Assembly: GCF_900111305.1 (NCBI RefSeq)
Contig: NZ_FOGS01000003.1
Span: forward strand, 1 to 64,000
From: Vreelandella subterranea
Lineage (GTDB): Bacteria; Pseudomonadota; Gammaproteobacteria; Pseudomonadales; Halomonadaceae
Length of the DNA: 64,000 bases
Direction: 5' to 3'
How positions within the stretch are numbered: position 1 is the stretch's first letter; each line of letters opens with the position of its first letter. A program made the position numbers and the translations under genes. Shown here in pieces: positions 33,073 to 40,181 of this stretch. The notes below the pieces were generated by a model. The model was not told the origin of the DNA. It made no database searches and worked only from the letters and a program-made list of their open reading frames with translations.

Positions 33073-33537
33073 TTACTGGCTGCTATCTTCTTCCTCGCTA
33101 TCCGCGTTTTCTGACTGATCGCCACCGCTGCTATCAACGCTATCTGAGTCATTTGCTGACAGATCGCTTGCATCCTCGCCGTCACCGGGCATTGGGTCCG
33201 TGCCATCACCAAAGCCAGGCTCTTCAGTGGCATCACCCGTTAATGACTGATCTCCCTGAGCTGGCTCACCACTGGCGGGTTCACCTTCCATTCCCGGTTC
33301 ACCTTGCAGGCCTGCTTCGCTTTCCATCGCCGGATCATTTTCCTGCTCAGAAACGAATTGATCATCCTGGGTGGAAGCTCCGTCGGCTGCTTCGTTATTC
33401 TGCTGGTCCTGGGTTGTTGCCTCGGGCACGGCTGTGCCTTCTACGTCTTCTTCCTGACCGCAGCCTGCCAGTAGCGCACCGCTCAAAAGCAAGGCTGCCA
33501 GGACACTCGATTGACCATTAAAACGATATAGTTTCAC
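33073..33537 (-). CDS. acidic, low-complexity lipoprotein
   Basis: 154-residue lipoprotein with signal peptide and lipobox 'LLSGALLAGC' (Cys25 or 26). The rest is almost wholly Asp/Glu/Ser/Gln/Gly with almost no basic residues and no folded-domain motif, so probably disordered and strongly negative. This is in keeping with a halophile envelope protein. Asp after the Cys is absent ('CGQEE'), so outer-membrane sorting is expected. No family recognised; function unknown. Confidence 0.72.
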   Translation of the reverse strand: MKLYRFNGQSSVLAALLLSGALLAGCGQEEDVEGTAVPEATTQDQQNNEAADGASTQDDQFVSEQENDPAMESEAGLQGEPGMEGEPASGEPAQGDQSLTGDATEEPGFGDGTDPMPGDGEDASDLSANDSDSVDSSGGDQSENADSEEEDSSQ

Positions 33538-33890
33538 GCGCTTACTCCATTCCAGCTAAAACGTTACTGCCCTGTGACGTCAGCATTGAGCAACAAGTTC
33601 ACAGTCAGCAGTTTCAATCTACGTCTGTGTGGATTGCTCACTAAATATGCGTTTACATTGCGTTTAATCAGGCGATTACCGTTCATTAAAGACTCGAGCA
33701 AAGTCAGCATAGCGCATATTGCCCAAACCCCTTACAAACATCACACCAAACCATGATGTAAAATCATAAAATATATAATATTCATAAACTTAAGATAAAA
33801 TTATTCGATACTTTATGGGCCTGTTCAGTGCTTGCCAGTGGGTGAAAAATGACACATGAGACACTATGCAGCCACCCAAGGCGGGGCGTT

Positions 33891-33919
33891 GTGACACACC
33901 CAAAACACTTATGTATAGT
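33891..33919 (+). promoter_or_regulatory. sigma-70 promoter for the betaine ABC operon
   Basis: -35 GTGACA (five of six) at 33891-33896, 17-bp spacer, -10 TATAGT (five of six) at 33914-33919. Predicted start near 33926, giving a leader of about 124 nt before the ATG at 34050. Confidence 0.65.
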
Positions 33920-34009
33920 AATTGGTAATCTTCTTAGTACTTCATCTCATCTTTTTACTTATGGGTGACGGTAGCCGCTGGCCTTGTGGGTCATTTTTGG
34001 TGGTCAAAC

Positions 34010-34023
34010 AGGTGCCAGCACCT
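34010..34023. promoter_or_regulatory. palindrome in the leader of the betaine ABC operon
   Basis: AGGTGCCAGCACCT, perfect inverted repeat (AGGTGC-CA-GCACCT) 26 bp before the ATPase start and within the predicted leader. Candidate operator, or a small hairpin close to the ribosome binding site. Confidence 0.4.
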
Positions 34024-34049
34024 AACCCAGTTAACAAAAGGCATCGCCG

Positions 34050-35249
34050 ATGGACGAGACACGAAATGTCAAAATTCAGGTACGAGGCGTAAGCAAGGTT
34101 TTTGGGAAAAATCCCAAAAGCGCGCTCAAGCTTCGTGACCAGGGGTTAAAGCGCCCTGAAATTCTTGAAAAAACGGGCCAAACACTGGGACTTTCCGACA
34201 TCTCTTTTGATGTTTATGAAGGCGAGCTACTGGTCATCATGGGGCTATCAGGGTCGGGTAAATCCACCCTGATCCGCTGCCTCAACCGACTTATCGACAC
34301 CAGCGAAGGGGATATACTCATCGACGATGAGCATATCCCTTCGCTGAGCGAGAAGGCCCTGCTCGAGTGCCGTCGTCGGCACTTTTCAATGGTGTTTCAG
34401 AATTTTGCCCTCTTCCCCCATAAAACGGTGCTGCAGAACGCCCAGTTTGGCTTGGAAATCCGCGGCATCGCGCCCGCCGAACGTGATAAAAAGGCGCGCG
34501 AGTCACTCACCCAGGTAGGCCTGGATGGTTGGGAGGATGCGTATCCCAACCAGCTATCCGGCGGTATGCAGCAACGGGTTGGCCTTGCCCGGGCATTGGC
34601 AAACGATGCCAGCGTCCTGCTGATGGACGAAGCTTTCTCGGCGCTGGACCCCTTGATTCGCAAGGACATGCAGCAGGAACTCCTGCAACTGCAGTCCAGG
34701 ATGCAGAAAACCACCGTCTTCATTACTCACGACCTGGACGAAGCACTGAACATTGGCGACCGCATCGTGCTGTTGAAGGACGGTGAAGTTGTGCAGATTG
34801 GTACCCCAGAAGACATTCTGACCAAACCGGCCGACGACTACGTGCGCCGCTTTATCGAAGGGGTCGACCGTTCGCGCATTCTGACGGCCGAGAGTGCCAT
34901 GCGCCCGGTGCGTTCAACTGCTCGTGAAAGCGACGGGCCACGCACGGCGCTTCGCCGCATGCGTGACCACAGCATCGACTCCATTTACGTTACCGATCGA
35001 GACCGCAAGCTGCTCGGGCTTCTTGAAGCCGACGCGGCCAGCCACGCCATCGAGGCCGGTGCGGATACGATCAACGAATACATGACCCAGGACTTTCGAA
35101 AAGTCACCACTGACGAACCCCTCCAAAATCTGTTCGCCATGTTCAGCGACAAGAGCTTCCCAATCGCCGTGATAGACGAACAGCAACGGCTGCTCGGCGT
35201 CGTGGTGAAAGGGGCAGTACTCGATGAACTCGCTCGGGCAGGAGAATAA
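34050..35249 (+). CDS. proV: glycine betaine/proline ABC transporter ATPase (ProV/OpuAA-like)
   Basis: 399-residue ATPase of the osmoprotectant importer. A ProV-type N-terminal extension ('VSKVFGKNPKSALKLRDQGL') is followed by Walker A 'GLSGSGKST' (65-73), signature 'LSGGMQQR' (169-176) and Walker B 'VLLMDEAFSALD' (189-200). A CBS-domain pair occupies about 270-395 ('MRDHSIDSIYVTDRDRKLLG', 'TTDEPLQNLFAMFSDKSFPI'), as in osmosensing OpuA/ProV proteins. First gene of proV-proW-proX order; the permease starts 2 bp after its stop. Betaine specificity is inferred from the family. Confidence 0.92.
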   Translation: MDETRNVKIQVRGVSKVFGKNPKSALKLRDQGLKRPEILEKTGQTLGLSDISFDVYEGELLVIMGLSGSGKSTLIRCLNRLIDTSEGDILIDDEHIPSLSEKALLECRRRHFSMVFQNFALFPHKTVLQNAQFGLEIRGIAPAERDKKARESLTQVGLDGWEDAYPNQLSGGMQQRVGLARALANDASVLLMDEAFSALDPLIRKDMQQELLQLQSRMQKTTVFITHDLDEALNIGDRIVLLKDGEVVQIGTPEDILTKPADDYVRRFIEGVDRSRILTAESAMRPVRSTARESDGPRTALRRMRDHSIDSIYVTDRDRKLLGLLEADAASHAIEAGADTINEYMTQDFRKVTTDEPLQNLFAMFSDKSFPIAVIDEQQRLLGVVVKGAVLDELARAGE

Positions 35250-35251
35250 TC

Positions 35252-36082
35252 ATGGATATTCCAAGCATTCCGTTAGGTTACTGGATTGAAAGCGGCCTGA
35301 CGTGGCTGACCAGCGAATATTCGCTGATCACACGGGCCATTTCTCGCGTTACACAAACCGGGATCGGCGGTCTCAATGATGGCCTGATGTGGCTTCCGCC
35401 ATGGGCATTATTGGCCATTATCGCGCTGCTGTGCTGGAAAGCCGCCTCGCCGCGCCTTGCCATCGGCGCGGCCGCCGGGATGGCCTTGATATGGAACCTG
35501 GGACTCTGGGACCCCATGATCGAAACCTTGACGCTGGTGGTCATCGCCACGCTGGTGGCCGTGGTCATGGCGATTCCGGTTGGCATCGCCGCCGCGCTAT
35601 CTCAGCGCCTGTACCGCGTTATCATGCCGATTCTCGACTTCATGCAGACCATGCCGGCGTTTGTGTACTTGATACCGGCCATCCCGTTTTTCGGCATCGG
35701 ATCGGTCTCGGCCATCTTTGCGACCGTCATTTTCTCGATGCCGCCAGCGATTCGCTTCACCACCCTCGGCATTCGACAGGTACCCGTCGAGCTGATTGAA
35801 GCCGCCGATGCCTACGGGGCGACCCGTGGCCAGAAGCTCTTCAAGGTGCAGCTGCCCTTGTCACTTCCGACAGTCATGGCCGGTATTAACCAAACGATCA
35901 TGCTGGCACTCTCCATGGTGGTCATTGCCGCCATGATCGGTGCGGATGGTCTGGGCAGCGAAGTATGGCGTGCCATCCAGCGCCTACGCCCGGGTGACGG
36001 CTTTGAAGCCGGTATCGCGGTTGTTATTCTCGCCATGGTGCTTGATCGCTTGACCCAATCGTTCAGTAAGTCGCGCCGTTAA
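35252..36082 (+). CDS. proW: glycine betaine/proline ABC transporter permease (ProW/OpuAB-like)
   Basis: 276-residue inner-membrane permease. Six helices are visible after a short N-terminal amphipathic part ('LIWNLGLWDPMIETLTLVVI' onwards). The ProW motif region includes 'MQTMPAFVYLIPAIPFFGIG' and 'FSMPPAIRFTTLGIRQVPVE', and the EAA-like loop 'EAADAYGATRGQKLFKVQLP', which contacts ProV. It starts two bases after the ATPase stop. The C-terminus 'GFEAGIAVVILAMVLDRLTQ' is family-like. Confidence 0.92.
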   Translation: MDIPSIPLGYWIESGLTWLTSEYSLITRAISRVTQTGIGGLNDGLMWLPPWALLAIIALLCWKAASPRLAIGAAAGMALIWNLGLWDPMIETLTLVVIATLVAVVMAIPVGIAAALSQRLYRVIMPILDFMQTMPAFVYLIPAIPFFGIGSVSAIFATVIFSMPPAIRFTTLGIRQVPVELIEAADAYGATRGQKLFKVQLPLSLPTVMAGINQTIMLALSMVVIAAMIGADGLGSEVWRAIQRLRPGDGFEAGIAVVILAMVLDRLTQSFSKSRR

Positions 36083-36133
36083 AAGTCCCTACTGGCCTTT
36101 TACGGCACCGGCGTTCAAGCTGGTGGGACTTGC

Positions 36134-36160
36134 ACAGCATGGGATACATGCCCATGCTGT
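36134..36160 (+). other. hairpin between proW and proX genes
   Basis: ACAGCATGGG-7 nt-CCCATGCTGT, a perfect 10-bp stem in the 150-bp gap, with no T run. It may stabilise or separate the proX part of the mRNA, or allow differential expression of the binding protein. Confidence 0.5.
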
Positions 36161-36231
36161 CAATGATACGAAGTAAACACGACTTTGTTTGAGGTGGCTA
36201 ATGCTACCTCTCCATCCAAGGGAGCAAGTGA

Positions 36232-37104
36232 ATGAAAACTCGTATGTTGAATCGCCGTATCCGTCTCGCCTCGTTGGCACTCGTTTCAGGCGCTGGCCTT
36301 GCCGCTGGTGGCATGGTTCAGGCTCAGGACAAAGGCACTGTCAACCTGGCTTACGTGGAGTGGTCATCTGAAGTCGCGTCAACCAACGTGGTACGCGCGG
36401 TACTTGAGCAAGAAGGCTACGATGTCGACATGACATCACTCTCGGCGGCGGCCATGTTCCAGGCGCTGTCCACCGGGGATGCCGACGCGATTGTGGCTGC
36501 CTGGCTGCCCTCGACCCATGAAAACTATATGGAACGCGTCGGTGACAATGTTGAAGACCTCGGACCCAACCTGGATGGCACCAAACTAGGCCTGGTGGTT
36601 CCCGAGTACACCGATGTCGATTCCATCGCCGACCTGAACGACAACGCCGACGACTTTAACGGCGAGATTATCGGTATTGATCCTGGTGCGGGCCTGATGT
36701 CCCTCACCGAAGAGGTTGTGGATACCTATGATCTTGATCTCCAGTTGCGCAGCGGCAGCGGTGCCACCATGACCGCCGCGCTCGCAAGCGCTATTGAAAA
36801 CGAGGAAGACATTGTCGTCACGGGTTGGACACCGCACTGGATGTTCGCTCGCTTTGACGTGAAATACCTGGAAGATCCGGAAAACGTCTACGGTGGCGCC
36901 GAGCAGATTCACACTGTCGTGCGCGATGGCCTGGCAGAAGACATGCCGGAAGCCTATGCCATTCTTGATGCCTTCGCGTGGACGCCTGAACAGATGGGCG
37001 AGGTCATGCTCATGAATCAGGAAGATGACAGCGACCCCTACGAAAACGCCAAGCAGTGGGTTGCAGATAACCAGGACGTCGTCGAGGAATGGCTTAACAA
37101 CTGA
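36232..37104 (+). CDS. proX: glycine betaine-binding protein (ProX/OpuAC-like)
   Basis: 290-residue periplasmic binding protein (OpuAC fold). The signal peptide is residues 1-31, ending 'GMVQAQ'. Ligand-box elements are 'LAYVEWSSEVASTNVVRAVL', 'ADAIVAAWLPSTHENYM' and 'EEDIVVTGWTPHWMFARFD', with the Trp residues that form the aromatic betaine cage in this family. It sits behind proW with a hairpin in the gap and is followed by a strong terminator. It delivers betaine (or related compatible solute) to ProW. Confidence 0.92.
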   Translation: MKTRMLNRRIRLASLALVSGAGLAAGGMVQAQDKGTVNLAYVEWSSEVASTNVVRAVLEQEGYDVDMTSLSAAAMFQALSTGDADAIVAAWLPSTHENYMERVGDNVEDLGPNLDGTKLGLVVPEYTDVDSIADLNDNADDFNGEIIGIDPGAGLMSLTEEVVDTYDLDLQLRSGSGATMTAALASAIENEEDIVVTGWTPHWMFARFDVKYLEDPENVYGGAEQIHTVVRDGLAEDMPEAYAILDAFAWTPEQMGEVMLMNQEDDSDPYENAKQWVADNQDVVEEWLNN

Positions 37105-37130
37105 TTTCTCGCCTGGACGATAGAAGGAAT

Positions 37131-37166
37131 GAACTGGTGCGTACCTGCGCACCAGTTCAGTTTTTT
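37131..37166 (+). terminator. rho-independent terminator after proX
   Basis: GAACTGGTGCG-TACCTG-CGCACCAGTTC, a perfect 11-bp stem, then AGTTTTTT. Ends the proVWX operon. Confidence 0.93.
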
Positions 37167-37246
37167 AATCTCGTCTAAACCATAGCGATGACCGGCATAT
37201 ATGTTACCGATGTTGATCATTACGGAAGTATAGCGAGGAGATTGCC

Positions 37247-37669
37247 GTGTTTAACAACATTATGGTGCCCGTAGACCTTGCCCACCTGGAAACGCTGGAG
37301 CCTGCTCTAAGCGTCGTCGCGGACATGGCCAGACAATATGACGCGACGATTACTTACGTCAGCGTCACGGCCAATACGCCCACCAGCGTCGCCCGCACGC
37401 CCCAGGAGTATGAGCAGAAGCTGGACGCTTTCGCTCAGGAACGTCATAAGGTGCATGGGCAACCTGTCAGCATCAAGGTCTACAGCTCGACCGACCCCAT
37501 TGCCAATGTCGACGACTTGTTGGTAAAAGCTATCGATGAAACGGGCGCCGACCTGGTCATGATGGCGACCCATTTGCCAAGCCATCTGGATATCGTCATG
37601 CCCTCTCATGGCGGCAAGGTGGCCACACACACCGACGCCTCCGTCTTCCTACTTCGCCAGAGCAAATAA
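37247..37669 (+). CDS. universal stress protein UspA family
   Basis: 140-residue UspA-fold protein. It opens MFNNIMVPVDLAHLETLEPA and has 'ADLVMMATHLPSHLDIVMPS' and 'HGGKVATHTDASVFLLRQ' where ATP-binding Usp proteins carry G-2x-G-9x-G-[ST], so nucleotide binding may be altered. GTG start with GCGAGGAG 6 nt upstream. It precedes the BCCT carrier by 53 bp. In Halomonas elongata a Usp protein (TeaD) accompanies the ectoine transporter TeaABC; a similar modulating role for the carrier here is an inference. Confidence 0.87.
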   Translation: MFNNIMVPVDLAHLETLEPALSVVADMARQYDATITYVSVTANTPTSVARTPQEYEQKLDAFAQERHKVHGQPVSIKVYSSTDPIANVDDLLVKAIDETGADLVMMATHLPSHLDIVMPSHGGKVATHTDASVFLLRQSK

Positions 37670-37722
37670 GAATGCGTACCGTTCTAAGGCGTACTGTTGT
37701 AAATAGCTAAGGGAGCAACTTT

Positions 37723-39366
37723 GTGGATAACAAATCGCAAGACCAATCGCCAGATGAGAACGCTCCTTCGGAAGGGATTCCTGCTCCGGAGGGGCCAGCC
37801 AACCTGATCGATACCGATTACGTTATCGGCCAGGACAACATCACGACCAAAACGATGGGGGTTAACCTTGACCTGCACGGCAAGGTCTTCACCATTTCTT
37901 CCATCGTCGTACTGCTGTTCGTCATACTTACGTTGGCCCTGCAAGACACCATCGCGCCAATCTATGACACTCTATTTAGTTTCTTGACCGGTAATCTCGC
38001 CTGGTTCTTTATCCTGGCGGCCAACATATTCGTCATTCTGTGTATCGGCCTGGTTTTCTCTCCACTCGGCAAGATTCGCCTGGGTGGCGCGGACGCCAAG
38101 CCTGATTTTACCTATATGGGCTGGTTCTCGATGCTGTTCGCGGCGGGCATGGGTATCGGCCTGATGTTCTACGGCGTCAACGAACCGCTGACCCACTTTG
38201 GCACGTCCTTTGATGGCGGCAGCTGGGCACCACTGGCCGGTGCTGAAGGCGACCAGGCGGGTGCAGCAGCGCTTGGCATGGCGGCGACCATCTTCCACTG
38301 GGGTTTGCACCCTTGGGCTATCTACTCGGTTGTAGCGTTGTCCTTGGCGCTGTTTGCCTTTAACAAAGGGCTTCCCCTCTCCATGCGTTCGGTATTCTAC
38401 CCTATCCTGGGTGAGCGCGTTTGGGGCTGGCCTGGCCATGTAATCGATATTCTGGCTGTTTTTGCCACACTGTTTGGCCTGACCACCTCGCTTGGCCTGG
38501 GCGCGACGCAGGCCGCCGCTGGTTTGAGCTATCTGTTTGGTGCCCCAGAATCTGATGTCACCATGATTCTGCTGATTATCGGCATCACGATTATTGCGAT
38601 CGGCTCTATTCTGGCCGGGGTAGACAAGGGCGTTCAGCTGCTCTCCAAGATCAATATCGCCATGGCGGCGGCGCTACTATTCTTCGTGATTGCGGTTGGC
38701 CCGACGCTGTTGATCGCCACCGGCTTTTTCGAAAACCTGATCAACTACGCCATCCACCTGCCGGCGCTTTCCAACCCGTTTGGTCGTGAAGATGCCAACT
38801 TCAGCCAGGGCTGGACAGCCTTCTACTGGGCTTGGTGGATTTCCTGGTCGCCGTACGTCGGCATGTTCATCGCCCGTGTTTCGCGCGGCCGTACCGTACG
38901 TGAGTTCATCATCTCGGTAATGCTGGTGCCGTCCACGGTCTCAGTGCTCTGGATGACCACCTTCGGTGGCACAGCCATTGATCAGTACGTCAGCCAGGGC
39001 ATCGAAGCCGTTCGTGAAGCAGGGATTGATCTGCAGCTGTTCATCATGCTGGAACAGTTGCCGCTGTCGCAGATCACTTCCTTCGTGGCCATCGTATTGG
39101 TTATCGTGTTCTTTGTGACCTCGTCGGATTCAGGTTCGCTGGTCATCGACTCGATTACCGCCGGCGGCAAGGTCGATGCACCGAAACCCCAGCGTGTGTT
39201 CTGGGCAATCATCGAAGGCGCACTCGCGATCGCCCTGCTGCTCGGTGGTGGCTTGACGGCTCTGCAAACCATGGCCGTTTCGACCGGTTTCCCGTTCACC
39301 ATCATCCTGCTGGTGGCCTCCTATGCCATTATCAAAGGGTTGATGACCGAACCTAAAGCGGTCTAG
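37723..39366 (+). CDS. BCCT-family betaine/choline/carnitine transporter
   Basis: 547-residue inner-membrane secondary transporter for trimethylammonium osmolytes. Twelve hydrophobic helices after a 75-residue acidic N-terminus. Signature regions are 'GMGIGLMFYGVNEPLTHFG' and, in helix 8, 'WTAFYWAWWISWSPYVGMFI' with 'ARVSRGRTVREFI' after it; the Trp cluster binds the quaternary ammonium. GTG start with AGGGAGC upstream. The C-terminus is short, unlike BetP-type osmosensors with long charged tails. Ends with a strong terminator. Confidence 0.93.
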   Translation: MDNKSQDQSPDENAPSEGIPAPEGPANLIDTDYVIGQDNITTKTMGVNLDLHGKVFTISSIVVLLFVILTLALQDTIAPIYDTLFSFLTGNLAWFFILAANIFVILCIGLVFSPLGKIRLGGADAKPDFTYMGWFSMLFAAGMGIGLMFYGVNEPLTHFGTSFDGGSWAPLAGAEGDQAGAAALGMAATIFHWGLHPWAIYSVVALSLALFAFNKGLPLSMRSVFYPILGERVWGWPGHVIDILAVFATLFGLTTSLGLGATQAAAGLSYLFGAPESDVTMILLIIGITIIAIGSILAGVDKGVQLLSKINIAMAAALLFFVIAVGPTLLIATGFFENLINYAIHLPALSNPFGREDANFSQGWTAFYWAWWISWSPYVGMFIARVSRGRTVREFIISVMLVPSTVSVLWMTTFGGTAIDQYVSQGIEAVREAGIDLQLFIMLEQLPLSQITSFVAIVLVIVFFVTSSDSGSLVIDSITAGGKVDAPKPQRVFWAIIEGALAIALLLGGGLTALQTMAVSTGFPFTIILLVASYAIIKGLMTEPKAV

Positions 39367-39387
39367 AAGACTGTCATACCAAGCTTA

Positions 39388-39418
39388 AACGGGCAGCCCA
39401 TTGGGCTGCCCGTTTTTT
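39388..39418 (+). terminator. rho-independent terminator after BCCT gene
   Basis: AACGGGCAGCCC-ATT-GGGCTGCCCGTT stem followed by TTTTT. Ends the plus-strand carrier transcript. Confidence 0.9.
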
Positions 39419-39454
39419 TATGCCTTGGAGCAAACGTTGGTCACACTCGCGACA

Positions 39455-40180
39455 TCACGTCCACAGGGCGCCTAAGGGCGTACTGGGCTCATAGTGCGTT
39501 GCAATCTGTGCCTGTAACAGCTCTGCCGTCGCCATGGCATCAATCAGCGCATGATGCCCTTGGTAACTCGGCAACCCATAGCGACGACGGCTGGCATCAA
39601 GGCGAATGGAGACCGGCGGGCGCCCCAACCAGCGACGAAAACGCGCCCATAGTTTCTGGCGATGAAGCCGCGCTTCAAGCGACATCGTGTCGATCATCGG
39701 AAACATGACGCCCTCACCGCGCCGCGCCTTGATCGCTGCATCCAAAAACGGACGTTCGATATGGCGAAAATGCACCACCACGATCCGCCCAGCCAAGGCT
39801 TCCAGCAAAGGATCGATAATGGCCTCCAGATCCGGGGCATTGGCAATCTCGGAGTGGGTGATGTGGTGGAAGGTTACTGAAGCCTCATTGAGAGGGCGCG
39901 GCGGTTTCACCACCCAGTAGCGCCGCTCGGCAAGCTTGATGCGCCCTAATGTAAACGGCACCAGCCCGATGCTCACAATGGCGTGGCGACGCTCATCCAG
40001 CCCCGTCGTTTCCATATCCAGCGCGACCATCGGCACCTCGGCAATGGGCGTTTCAAGGCTCGGAGGCGGTGTCTCGAAAAAACGCCGAATCGCCGGATCC
40101 TGCGCCAGCGGCGCACGTTTTTGCATGTACATCGCCCAGTCTGCCTGGGTGATTTTCCTGCGCGGGCGGATAAATGTCAT
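39455..40180 (-). CDS. DEDD-family 3'-5' exonuclease (DnaQ-like)
   Basis: 241-residue exonuclease related to the DNA polymerase III epsilon/PolC proofreading fold. Exo I is 'VALDMETTGLDERRHAIVSI', Exo II 'IVVVHFRHIERPFLDAAI' and Exo III 'YQGHHALIDAMATAELLQAQ', with His before the Asp, so DEDDh type. It directly follows the DUF294 gene (start one base after its stop), and the two occur together in many gammaproteobacteria. Substrate unknown. Confidence 0.88.
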   Translation of the reverse strand: MTFIRPRRKITQADWAMYMQKRAPLAQDPAIRRFFETPPPSLETPIAEVPMVALDMETTGLDERRHAIVSIGLVPFTLGRIKLAERRYWVVKPPRPLNEASVTFHHITHSEIANAPDLEAIIDPLLEALAGRIVVVHFRHIERPFLDAAIKARRGEGVMFPMIDTMSLEARLHRQKLWARFRRWLGRPPVSIRLDASRRRYGLPSYQGHHALIDAMATAELLQAQIATHYEPSTPLGALWT

Positions 40181-40181
40181 A

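Larger units (their letters stand above)
33538..34049. other. 512-bp AT-rich intergenic region with proV promoter
   Basis: No gene is seen in either strand. It is markedly AT-rich at 33740-33810 and carries divergent signals for the lipoprotein (minus) and the betaine transporter (plus). The promoter at 33891 and the palindrome at 34010 are annotated separately. Confidence 0.6.

Noticed and set aside
33574-33756. 60-codon frame in the AT-rich gap before proV
   Set aside because: No ribosome binding site, mixed composition, no motif; treated as non-coding.
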